Positions 1-7,973 of a stretch of DNA of 12,355 bases are shown piece by piece. The stretch's first letter is position 1; each line of letters opens with the position of its first letter. The notes under the pieces are model-generated. The model did no database searches and was not told the DNA's origin. It saw only the letters and a list, made by a program, of their open reading frames with translations. Source of the stretch: Thalassiosira profunda. Its lineage: Eukaryota > Bacillariophyta > Thalassiosirophyceae > Thalassiosirales > Thalassiosiraceae. Where the stretch lies: contig JALLAP010001359.1 in the NCBI GenBank assembly GCA_036939355.1, positions 1 through 12,355 on the forward strand, read 5' to 3'. The position numbers and the translations under genes were made by a program.

Positions 1-317
1 CCTGCGAAACGCCCTTCCTGGCTACGAGGACCGCCGCGACGCCCCTCCACTTCCTTTATGGGTCCATTGGAGGGATTGGGAAGGCATGGGCAGCGGTCTA
101 GGTGTATGGTTTGCGTTTGGCGGCCCGTTTTGACTCGGCCGCTCGGCCGGGGTGGTTTTTGGCCAATTTTTGATGGGGAAGCTGCGCGATGAGCCTGCGA
201 AGTGCCCTTCCTGCTACGAAACACGCCGCGACGCCCCTCCACCTCCTTTATGCTGGGTCCATTGGAGGGATTGGGAAGGCATGTGCAATGGCCTATGCCC
301 ATGTTTTGCGTTTGGCG
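1..317. repeat. Diverged direct repeat, two copies about 193 bp apart
   Basis: Positions 1-88 and 194-283 are near copies. Both start CCTGCGAA, share CGCCGCGACGCCCCTCCAC and end in ATTGGAGGGATTGGGAAGGC plus ATG. A short match, TTGCGTTTGGCGG, recurs after each copy at about 111-123 and 305-317. The copies differ by substitutions and small indels (for example CTTCC TTTATGGG against CTCC TTTATGCTGGG). The segments between them are not similar. Copy 1 begins at the window edge, so the array may continue to the left. No coding capacity or transposase is visible. It could be part of a dispersed repeat family or a local duplication. Confidence 0.8.
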
Positions 318-457
318 GCTGGTCTTAGAGAGGCCGAGAGAGGCCAAGAGGGGCCTGATGGGGGGTTTTGCTGTCCTTAGGCACTGCGCTGTGCGAGTTG
401 CACTTGCGACCTGCGTACTCCACTGGGCGACAGTCAGACGGGAGTTCAAGCTCAACA

Positions 458-2529
458 TTACTCTCTACGCCCTTCCTCTGATTCATTTGCCCTCTTTCGT
501 TGCTTCTTCCTCTTTTTTGTGAAGCCTCTCTTTCGACTGAAAGCCTTCTCCACTTTGCCGACTTCCTTCTTCTTTCCTTCGCCATCTTCAAAGTCATCGT
601 CCACATCCTGGGCCAACGTCATCCGCGACTGCTGCTCCTCGGCCTCCCGCACGACCTCCACGAGCTCTCGCTGCTTGGAGCCGTAGAAGATTAGTCCTCG
701 CCCATCCCGGTTACCCGCGCGGCCGCATCTTCCCATACGGTGGAGATGGGCCACCACGTTTCCTGCAAATTGGAGCTGGACAATCGCAGTGACTCCAGGG
801 ATGTCGAGGCCGCGGCTGGCAACATCGGTGCAAACCAGAACTGGAACCGTGTCCTTTCGGTTGTCTGCATCATCCTCGTCACCCACAGGTGCGCGATACC
901 GACGGAATCTGTCAAGGTTGGACGTTCGATCCTCCAGCGACATTTTGGCGTGGAACGGAACGGCGTTGATTCCGGCGCGCTTCAGTCCATTGGTCGCCCC
1001 TTCGACGTCGTTCACAGTATTCAGAAATACCATCACCTTTTCTCCCTTCAGACCGCGCCCGTCTGTTCCCACCTCGTCTCGATCCAGTTTCAGGACATCC
1101 ACAAGCCGCTTCATGCGATCCTTGTTGTCCTCGACCTCGTTCCATATCGTTTGACTGTCGTCCTCCAATCCGTAGTGCCGCGCGTTGTGCATCCCTGCCA
1201 TTGTGATATTGAGTGCGTCAGGGAATTTGCGTTTCAGGTACGCGTCGACGCTGCGGAGTCCAAAGTCTGGAAGAGTGGCCGCCACGAAGACGTGCTGCGT
1301 CTTCTTTTGCCCACTGCAATCGTTTTCTTCGTCTTCTTCGACAGCACCATTCTCTTCCTCCCCTTCGCTGCTCTTCCGGTGGAAGAAAGTAGAATCATAT
1401 TTGCCAAGCAAACGATCCGCCCTCCGAAATCCCATTAGGACATTGTTCAGTTGCCGGATGTAACCCCCGTCCAAGAGCATGTCGGCCTCGTCCACCACCA
1501 ACGTCGAAACGTCCGCGAACAAATCGATATTCTTCGGTGACAACGCCATTGGCCCGAGGTTTGCCGGCGTCGTGAAGACCAAGTCTGGCGGCGGCTGCCG
1601 TTGGTGCGAAGATGCCATCGACGTGGCGAAGCGGAAGGGGGCAAAGTCGTTAGGCGTCGACAGTCCGCCCGGGAGGATGGCGAGCCGAACAATATCCTCT
1701 TCCGACACATCTTCGGGCGGATACCGATGAAGATCCCTCCCCAACGCGTCGGCGCCCCAGACGACGCAGCGATCCAATCCGCCGCAGATAGAGGCGGCCA
1801 TGCGCACGGCCTGGTGGGCCAGTTCTTTGTTGGGCACGAGGACGATGGCCCGGGCGTAATCGTATCCCGGATCTATGATTTGCTCTTCCAGTTGGTCTGC
1901 ATCGCCGTCGAATTCTCGTTCCATCCGCGCCTTCCATTCCCTTTTCCGCCGCAAGATGTCCTCCACCAATGGTAGTAAATACGCCAGCGTCTTTCCAGAT
2001 CCTATCATGCAAAGATTGAGTGCGACATTCATGAATAAGTATGCACAGCTATGAGAAGATGGCGCTCACCCGTCTCGGCGCCCACAATCACGTTGTTCTC
2101 CCCGCCCGCAATCGTCTCGTACGCCGCGGCCTGCACGGCGCTCGGCCGCTTCAGGCTATTCGGCGGCATCGACAGGCGACGCAGCAGCGAGGGCGACGCG
2201 ATCCCCAGCGAGGCGAAGTCCGGGAAGGACGCGGGATTGGCGTAGAACTCCCCGACGTCGGCGTCGTTGACCTGCGAGGAGGAGCGGTGCCGCGTCGCGA
2301 TGGCTTGGGGCGATTGCATCGATCGATAGCGTTGCCCATTTGATCGAGGGGGTATGCTCCTTTCTGGCGGCGACAGCGGGGCGAATGCCGCGCTCCAGAG
2401 GGCCCTCGAGGGGTGATGGCACGATGTGATGGGCGATGCACATCTTGTGAGCCGGCGGGCCCCGCGGGCCGCGCCGATGACCCTGGCCACGGCCGCCATT
2501 GCAATTAGGATGAGGGCAACCTTCGGCAT
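458..2529 (-). CDS. DEAD-box ATP-dependent RNA helicase, probably plastid-targeted
   Basis: Two exons on the minus strand, 2070-2529 and 458-2001, are split by a 68-bp intron (2002-2069, GTGAGC...TAG). The intron interrupts motif I exactly, and joining the exons restores AETGSGKT. The product is 667 aa. Order of motifs: Q motif (F105, RPSAVQ with Q133), I AETGSGKT 151-158, Ia VPNKELAHQ, Ib TPANL, II DEAD 324-327, III AATLP 394-398 (SAT in most members), V TDVASRGLD 545-553, VI HRMGRCGRAG 574-583. The tail is strongly basic (KKRKKQRKR). An acidic insert (EGEEENGAVEEDEEND) lies between II and III. Family role: ATP-driven RNA unwinding or remodelling. The VPN and TPA variants recall plant plastid RH22-type helicases of ribosome biogenesis, which is inference. 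The start at 2529 was chosen because it gives a hydrophobic leader (MPKVALILIAMAAVA) and SAAFAP at 46-51. An in-frame ATG at 2625 is an alternative. Confidence 0.9.
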
Positions 2530-2899
2530 CGATTGGGCTGCGCAGGCGATGCCCAAAGCTTTGGGCCAGGGCGGGCGGAGGCGGAGGGGGTGGACCCGAT
2601 TATGTCCTGGACCCGACGAGCGCAAAGGAAATCGGTGGCGGCGCGGCGCGCGAGGGAAGGGAAGGATGGAGGGATAGCTTCAATCAATCAGGGGAGAAGG
2701 ACGGAGGGAGGTTGCAGCCTGTTCCTCTCTTCCGGCGCCACGTCACGAGCCACCTGGCTTTTTGTCGTCGGCTGTTTGCTCACCACGCCAACAACGCGCA
2801 CGCAACCATGGCGCTTCCGCTCACAATTTTTCACTCTCGTCGTATCGGCAGGGGTGTTCATCTTGTCAGGTTCGTAGGGCAACGAAACGCGCAGTCAAC
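2530..2899. promoter_or_regulatory. Divergent promoter between helicase and desaturase
   Basis: This 370-bp head-to-head intergenic region must hold both 5' ends. It contains a perfect 16-bp palindrome (2551-2566, GCCCAAAGCTTTGGGC), 21 nt before the helicase ATG. On the desaturase side there is an ATG in strong context at 2808 (CAACCATGG) that is out of frame with the desaturase. No clear TATA box is visible. Transcription start sites cannot be placed from sequence. Confidence 0.6.
2551..2566. promoter_or_regulatory. Perfect 16-bp palindrome upstream of helicase start
   Basis: GCCCAAAGCTTTGGGC equals its own reverse complement. It ends 21 nt before the helicase start codon, where core promoter or short 5' UTR is expected. 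A dimeric regulator site is possible. It is one of three palindromes in the three divergent promoters of this window. Confidence 0.5.
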
Positions 2900-2990
2900 A
2901 TGGGCAAGGGAGGCGACGCGAGGCCGGCCAGTCGCGGACCGATGCGGCTGGTGGGAGACAAGTCGGAGAAGTACACCTGGAGCGAGGTGA
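2808..2990 (+). other. Upstream ORF overlapping the desaturase start
   Basis: The ATG at 2808 sits in CAACCATGGCG, the same context as the start of the acidic membrane protein gene at 8237. It opens a 60-codon frame that runs out of frame through the desaturase start at 2900 and stops at 2988-2990. The peptide resembles nothing I know. If the desaturase mRNA begins upstream of 2808, this frame should reduce its translation. If transcription starts later it is irrelevant. Confidence 0.4.
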
Positions 2991-4450
2991 AGAAGCACGT
3001 GAGTTTATCATTGTTTGCAAACGACCGCCGTTGTCCGTCGTTGGACCGGCCCCTCGTCTCACCGCCTGCTCGCTCCGCCCTTCCTTCCCGACAGATCACG
3101 CCTGAGGACGCCTGGGTGGTGTACCAAAACAAGGTCTATGACGTGTCCAACTGGCACGAGCACCCCGGCGGCGGAGTCATCTTCACCCACGCCGGAGACG
3201 ACATGACCGACATCTTCGCCGCCTTCCACGCGCAGGGATCGCAGGCCATGATGAAGAAGTTTTACGTCGGCGACCTCATCCCGGAGTCGGTGGAGCACAA
3301 GGACCAGCGCCAGCTCGACTTCGAGAAGGGGTACCGCGACCTGCGGGCGAAGCTCGTCATGATGGGCATGTTCAAATCGTCCAAGCCCTTCTACGCGTAC
3401 AAGTGCTCGTTCAACATGTGCATGTGGCTCACGGCCGTGGCCATGGTCTACTTCTCGGACAGCCTCGCCGTGCACATCGGCTCGGCCCTGCTCTTGGGAC
3501 TCTTCTGGCAGCAGTGCGGCTGGCTCGCCCACGACTTCCTCCACCACCAGGTGTTCAAGCACCGCAAGTACGGAGACCTCGCAGGCATCTTCTGGGGCGA
3601 TCTCATGCAGGGATTCTCCATGCAGTGGTGGAAGAACAAGCACAACGGCCACCACGCCGTGCCCAACCTTCACAACAGCTCGCTGGAGTCTCAGGACGGC
3701 GACCCGGACATCGACACCATGCCCCTGCTCGCCTGGAGCCTTAAACAGGCTCAGAGCTTCCGGGCCATGAACGCGGACGGAAAGGACAGCACCTTCGTCA
3801 AGTACGCGATCAAGTTCCAGGCCTTCACCTACTTCCCCATACTTCTGCTGGCGCGCATATCGTGGCTGCGGGAGTCGTTCAAGACGGCGTACGGACTCGG
3901 CGCGTCCACGGAGAACGCCAAGCTCGAGATGGAGAGGCGGGGACTGCAGTACCCTCTGTTGGAGAAGGTTGGAATCGCCCTGCACTACACGTGGATGCTC
4001 GTCCTCTCCACCGGATTCGGACGCTGGTCGGTGGCGTACTCGCTGATGTACTTCTTCACGGCCACCTGCTCCTCGGGACTCTTCCTTGCGCTCGTCTTCG
4101 GATTGGGCCACAACGGCATGTCGGTGTACGACGCCACCACCCGGCCCGACTTCTGGAAGCTTCAGGTGACGACCACGCGGAACATCACCGGCGGCCACGG
4201 GATCCCGCAGTTCTTCGTCGATTGGTTCTGCGGAGGCCTGCAGTACCAGGTGGACCACCACCTCTTCCCCATGATGCCTAGAAACAACCTGAAGAAGTGC
4301 CACAAGCTCGTGGAGTCCTTCTGCAAGGAGTGGGGAGTCACATACCACGAGGCTGACATGTTCGTGGGCACTGTGGAAGTGTTGAAGCACCTTCAGAATG
4401 TCAGCGACGAATTCCTCGTTGAAATGATTCAAGATTTTCCTGCGATGTGA
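2900..4450 (+). CDS. Delta-6 acyl-lipid front-end desaturase, cytochrome b5 fusion
   Basis: Exons 2900-2998 and 3095-4450 encode 484 aa. The 96-bp intron (GTGAGT...ACAG) falls between KKH and ITPEDAW. An N-terminal cytochrome b5 domain carries the haem motif HPGG at 56-59. The desaturase domain has the three histidine boxes HDFLHH 179-184, HNGHH 216-220 and QVDHH 418-422. Q in place of the first H of box 3 is the front-end hallmark. The start, MGKGGDAR, matches diatom delta-6 enzymes, and similarity continues throughout (EDAW, VYDVSNWHEHPGG, ESFCKEWGV, C-terminal PAM). It should add a delta-6 double bond to C18 (or C16) acyl chains at the ER or plastid-ER, toward EPA/DHA. Length is close to the roughly 477 aa of the diatom enzyme as I recall it. 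Delta-8 or delta-5 specificity is less likely on overall similarity. Confidence 0.93.
   Translation: MGKGGDARPASRGPMRLVGDKSEKYTWSEVKKHVSLSLFANDRRCPSLDRPLVSPPARSALPSRQITPEDAWVVYQNKVYDVSNWHEHPGGGVIFTHAGDDMTDIFAAFHAQGSQAMMKKFYVGDLIPESVEHKDQRQLDFEKGYRDLRAKLVMMGMFKSSKPFYAYKCSFNMCMWLTAVAMVYFSDSLAVHIGSALLLGLFWQQCGWLAHDFLHHQVFKHRKYGDLAGIFWGDLMQGFSMQWWKNKHNGHHAVPNLHNSSLESQDGDPDIDTMPLLAWSLKQAQSFRAMNADGKDSTFVKYAIKFQAFTYFPILLLARISWLRESFKTAYGLGASTENAKLEMERRGLQYPLLEKVGIALHYTWMLVLSTGFGRWSVAYSLMYFFTATCSSGLFLALVFGLGHNGMSVYDATTRPDFWKLQVTTTRNITGGHGIPQFFVDWFCGGLQYQVDHHLFPMMPRNNLKKCHKLVESFCKEWGVTYHEADMFVGTVEVLKHLQNVSDEFLVEMIQDFPAM
2999..3094 (+). other. Stop-free, frame-neutral intron of the desaturase
   Basis: GTGAGT donor and CCCGACAG acceptor. 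Length 96 bp is a multiple of three, and the frame is open throughout. Retention would therefore insert 32 residues into the start of the cytochrome b5 domain rather than truncate the protein. Removal restores the KKH-ITPEDAW junction expected from the family. Confidence 0.85.
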
Positions 4451-4828
4451 AGTGGTTGACCAGAGACGTTAGTGTATAGCCCTCAATGAACAACTAGACA
4501 ATATTATCAACAAATGGACTCTCTTTTTGCCTCTTCCCACTTTGTTTGTGCCTCTTCCTCTAGACTCCCACTTCCGCGGGCTTGCCCCCAAAATATCCAG
4601 CGATTTGGCGAGCTATTGAATCATTAGCACTTAGGAATCAGTATTCAGGTGTCACAAAAGAGGAAAGGGGGCGCCCCCAAAACATCACAAAGAACAGAAG
4701 ACCGTCAAATGAAGGTCGCCCTCTCCCATAACTTGCAAAGCAAAGCACCTCAGCATCGTCGGAAGACCAGGTCGCCGCGGACAGCAACCAGGAACCTAGC
4801 GCAATCATCAACCGAGACCACCAGCACG
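4451..4828 (+). other. Desaturase 3' UTR and upstream region of the next gene
   Basis: This 378-bp stretch is clearly richer in A+T than its neighbours. No AATAAA signal is seen. GCCTCTTCC occurs twice around 4526-4560. An in-frame extension of the following ORF reaches back to an ATG at 4649, but composition changes at 4829 and the upstream peptide has no recognisable content. I treat it as untranslated. Confidence 0.5.
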
Positions 4829-5155
4829 ATGTCTGACACCACCCACTCTACGTCTCCTTCGAAGGGCGAGGAGCTCTGGAAGGTTCATCTGCATCGAGCC
4901 AACGCGCCCGATCCGCACCCGGAAGACGCCGAGGACGACCACGACTACGCGCCGCCCCGAAAGACGTCCGACGGCCACACCGTCGGCGAGGAGCTGTGGG
5001 CCATCCACATGAAGCGCTCCGAGGGCCTCCCGCCCGACTACGACGTCGACCCTGACGCCGAGGGCAACGAGAAGGCCGCCGCCAAGGACGGAAACGCCGA
5101 GCCCGAAGGCAAGGCTCATTACAACCTGAGGAGCGCGGACAAGACGGCTCAGTAA
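4829..5155 (+). CDS. Small acidic protein with two GEELW repeats, unknown function
   Basis: A single-exon frame of 108 aa. I do not recognise the family. Two copies of one motif sit 40 residues apart: GEELWKVHLHRANAPDP at 13-29 and GEELWAIHMKRSEGLPPD at 53-70, giving the pattern GEELW-x-[VI]-H-[LM]-x-R followed by a Pro/Asp stretch. The rest is rich in D, E, K and A, and the C-terminus holds HYNLRS. No signal peptide or membrane segment is visible, so a soluble cytosolic or nuclear, largely disordered protein is likely. The repeat with an invariant Trp suggests two equivalent short binding motifs. ATG 4829 is preferred over the in-frame ATG at 4649 on composition and because the frame becomes codon-biased (GAG, GCC, GAC) only from here. 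Confidence 0.72.
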   Translation: MSDTTHSTSPSKGEELWKVHLHRANAPDPHPEDAEDDHDYAPPRKTSDGHTVGEELWAIHMKRSEGLPPDYDVDPDAEGNEKAAAKDGNAEPEGKAHYNLRSADKTAQ

Positions 5156-5188
5156 TAACACGCTCCGCAAGACTGTCAAGATGCATAG

Positions 5189-5222
5189 GTGGGCATTAGC
5201 CTCATCGTACGGAGGTGCCCAC
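5189..5222 (+). other. Hairpin in the 3' UTR of the GEELW gene
   Basis: GTGGGCA (5189-5195) pairs with TGCCCAC (5216-5222). Inside it CCTC (5200-5203) pairs with GAGG (5212-5215) around an 8-nt loop, leaving a 4-nt bulge (TTAG). The stem begins 33 nt after the stop codon. Role unknown; it could mark RNA 3'-end formation or stability. Confidence 0.5.
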
Positions 5223-5839
5223 GCTCAGAAGAAGAGTGACTGCCGTGTGAGGACAGCCGCAAGTGATTGAAATGCCAACTAATAGGGACCTGGATGTGTG
5301 CACGCGAGATATAAGCAACCCAATATTACATCGAGGTGCAAATTCTTTGCCATCTCTGTGTATATTGTTGCTCTCTTGTACGTGCGCTCTCTGCCCTAGT
5401 AGGCCGACATTCATTTGCAGCAGGATACCGGCAGCCGGCAGCCGGAAGGAACCAAGGTGCATCCAGAATGCAGATGGAAGCCTCGCGTCTTCCACCCTAT
5501 TGTATCACGTTCAGTGTTCACATCACCACGATTTCTTTGCGCTTCTCGCAATCATCTCCACTCTACCCGAGCCGTCGAGAACGTGAACTTCCCTCCCGTT
5601 CATACCTTGATCCAATTGCACAACAATACGAACGAAACTCCTCATTGATGGATGCCAGTAATTTTATTGTTTGGTACCATATGTAACGTAACAGCGCAGC
5701 TCTGGCTGATACTAGTTAGAGATTGCATGCAACGTCAAAACTCACCTTTGTCTTGTTGCGCGGCTGGAGTCTCTGGCCGCTCTTCGGGCCACCGGACCCT
5801 TGTGCTCGCTTTCCTCGCTCGAGCTGCTTGAATCCAGCA

Positions 5840-5978
5840 GGGCAGCTCTGAGCCATTTGGGGACATTTTCCAGCATAACCTGCGCAACCGCACGCTAGCA
5901 CATGCCGCCCTGTAGGGGCAGACTCAGGGCTTTGGGGAAATTGCCAGCACGGCCAGGTTGCCGCACGCCAGCACAAGG
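5840..5978. repeat. Diverged tandem duplication, period about 76 bp
   Basis: Copy A starts at 5840 and copy B at 5916. Both begin GGGCAG and share TTTGGGGA[CA]A, CCAGCA, GC[AC]AC... and CGCACGC[TC]AGCACA in the same order, with many substitutions. Because the period is not a multiple of three, the two copies are read in different frames and do not form a protein repeat. Confidence 0.6.
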
Positions 5979-5985
5979 CTTTTTG

Positions 5986-6005
5986 AAGGGCCGTGATAGG
6001 CCCTT
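5986..6005. repeat. Perfect 7-bp inverted repeat
   Basis: AAGGGCC, a 6-nt spacer GTGATA, then GGCCCTT. It lies directly after the 76-bp tandem duplication. It could be a small hairpin or the edge of an old insertion. No target-site duplication was found. Confidence 0.5.
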
Positions 6006-6573
6006 CGGCATGGGCTCATGGAGACAATCCTAGCGCTGCTTCGAGCAGCAGCACACATGGCTTTCTCCGTGTCTGGCATTGTGTCGTCAGCGACAGAGAT
6101 CTACGGATGCAGACGCAGAGATCCACTTGATCCTTCGTACTTGGGTCTTCTCCCAGGCTGGATCTTCGCTTGGCATAGCTTCAGAAGTGGCGGTAAATTC
6201 ATGTGTAGTTATTCTCTTGACAAATACTCCCCCCAGGCCACGGGGAACGCCCCCCTCGTGGCAAACTTGCCTACTTCTACTTCTCTTGCAACCAATCAAA
6301 GGTTATCTTCTTCTTCCTTGACTCGGCACGCTTCAATCTTCACCCACTCTTCGACAAACCCACATCATGCAGTCGCTCAGGATTCTAAGACCCATATAGT
6401 CACATGCAATCGTGTCCTTCCTTGTGCCTTCATCTTCATTGATGCTTGGTTGCAATATAGCTTTTCAGCGCAGCAAGTCTTCAACCTTCACGGATCTTCA
6501 TACGAAACACTTGCGTCACGGCCTTCAACGTTAAGAGTGACGCCATAACTGACTCTTTCAGTACAAACCCAAG

Positions 6574-6597
6574 TGGTGTCAGCAGCAAATAACACCA
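6574..6597 (-). other. Hairpin in the 3' UTR of the SR factor gene
   Basis: TGGTGT (6574-6579) and ACACCA (6592-6597) flank a 12-nt loop. On the gene's strand the stem begins 51 nt after the stop codon. Six base pairs alone could occur by chance; it is listed because three other genes here have a hairpin at a similar distance. Confidence 0.3.
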
Positions 6598-6648
6598 ACC
6601 CCCTCATACTTAGCCTGCCCCCCATACACCAGCGGCGATATAGCTCGC

Positions 6649-7973
6649 TCAGTCGCCGCGCTTGGCGTCGTCGGGCCGGAAGTAGTTCTCGCGCTCGCGC
6701 TCACGGCGCTTGTGGCGCTCAAAGGACGAGGACCTGCAAAAATAGTTAGAGACGCGAAGTGAGTGACGATTGCGTGTGTGCTTCTCTCATTCTCCGCACT
6801 CNCCCCCTCCTCCCCTGCCTCCCCGGTCCCTCGAACCCCCCGAGGGACCGTCCACCACCCTCCCCCGCATCTCGACCGGGGTCTTCCGCTTCTCCTGCGC
6901 GTACACCACCTCCAGCTCCCGCCCCTTCATCATGAACTTGTCCATCTCCTCCCGCGCCTCCGCGGCCATCTGGGGGGTGGCGTACTCGATGAACGCGAAC
7001 CCCTTGGGCTGCTGGCTGTGGAAGTCGCGGGGGATGTAGACGTCGCGGACGTCGCCGATCCGGCCGAAGGCCATTTGGAGGTCGGACGTGGAGATGTCGG
7101 AGGAGACGTTGCGGACGAGGAGGCTCACGCCGGGGGGACCGTCGTCGCGCCCCCGACGGCCGCCCCTGCGGCCCGGGGGAGGGCCGGGGAAGTCCCCGTT
7201 GAAGCCGGGACCGGGGGGAGGCGGTCCCCCGTAGAAGCCGGGGGGAGGCGGGCCGTAGTCGCGGTCGTATCCGCCTGCGCACGTAATATCGGGTGAAGGG
7301 AATTGCAAATCAGACACGAGTTCGCGTGATGTGAGCAGAAGGAACAGAGAACAGATCCCAAGTGGCAGAATGCAAACTCACCTCCTCGGTAATAACGATC
7401 AGGAGGAGGTCCGCGGGGAGGTCCCCGCCTGTCGTAATCGCGATCGCGGTCTCGGTAGCGATCCCTGTCCCTCTGCAATTATATTGGTTGAGAAGCCAAC
7501 AAATCAATGTGAGCTCAAGTTCGCACATCAAAAAGACCCTCACAAAAAGGGATGGACGCATTCAATAATTGTTGCAACCAACTCACGCGGCGCTCCCGGC
7601 TGCGGCTCCGGCTCCGCGGACTCCGGCTGCGGGACCGGCTGCGCCGGTGCCGCTCGTACGACCGGCTCCGGCTGCGGCTCCGCCTCCCTCCCCGGGAGTG
7701 CCGCCCCCGCTCCCGGCTGCGGCTCCGCGAGCGGGAGCGGCTGCGCGAGCGACGGCGGCGGTCGTCGCGGCGGCGGTCCCGGTCGCGAGAACCTCCGCGG
7801 GAGCCGCGGGGGCTGCGGGAACGGGAGCGATCGCGGCGGCCGCGGGAGGAGGAGCCCCCTCCGCCTCCGCCTCCAGGAGGGGAGGGGGGCGGCCCCATCG
7901 CGTCGGGGGGCGGGCCGCCGTCCATCCCGCCGTCCATGCCGTGCGGGGGGGAGGGCGGGGGCGAGGAGGGCAT
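6649..7973 (-). CDS. SR-type splicing factor, RS domain followed by an SRSF10/SCL-like RRM
   Basis: Four minus-strand exons: 7587-7973, 7382-7472, 6804-7274 and 6649-6733, about 344 aa. Introns 1 and 2 have GTGAGT donors. The donor of intron 3 contains the ambiguous base at 6802, and the phase there fits only if one base is missing. Residues 1-45 are Pro/Gly-rich with HGMDGGMDGG. Residues 46-129 are an RS domain with long RSRSRS runs. Residues 130-159 are RD-rich, and 160-205 are Gly/Pro/Arg-rich. The RRM covers about 210-287, with RNP2 LLVRNV at 211-216 and RNP1 KGFAFIEY at 250-257. The stretch VYAQEKRKTPVEMR is typical of SRSF10 and plant SCL proteins. Role by family: nuclear pre-mRNA splicing regulation through RS phosphorylation. 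The order RS-then-RRM is unlike canonical SR proteins. The start at 7973 is the first Met of the Pro-rich stretch. Confidence 0.87.
6802..6802. other. Ambiguous base (N) at a splice donor
   Basis: On the minus strand the context is a run of five G, then N, then GAGTGCGG. Reading N as T gives the donor GTGAGT, as in the other two introns of this gene. The downstream exon needs one more exonic G to be read in the plausible basic frame that ends at 6649, so a homopolymer length error is likely. Confidence 0.7.

Larger units (their letters stand above)
5223..6648. other. Long intergenic region without a convincing gene
   Basis: I see no family-level protein in any frame. The longest plus frame (6018-6548, 176 codons) is rich in Ser, Thr and His, with no recognisable motif or codon bias. 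A TATAAG occurs at 5310-5315. A diverged tandem duplication (5840-5978) and a hairpin (5986-6005) lie in the middle. On the minus strand a coding-like stretch ends in a perfect donor (AAG then GTGAGT) at 5745-5746. It could be a decayed exon or an unrecognised noncoding transcript. Confidence 0.5.

Noticed and set aside
740..1438. 232-codon plus-strand frame over the helicase
   Set aside because: It lies opposite conserved helicase motifs and shows no domain of its own.
2762..2899. In-frame N-terminal extension of the desaturase to an ATG at 2762
   Set aside because: MGKGGDAR at 2900 matches the N-terminus of diatom delta-6 enzymes. The extension has no targeting or domain character.
3059..4432. 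457-codon minus-strand frame opposite the desaturase
   Set aside because: It is the antisense shadow of a GC-rich gene with strong third-position bias. The composition (Val, Glu, His, Arg) has no domain.
6018..6548. 176-codon plus-strand frame as a gene
   Set aside because: It has no motif, weak codon bias and no convincing promoter context. It is kept only as part of the intergenic description.
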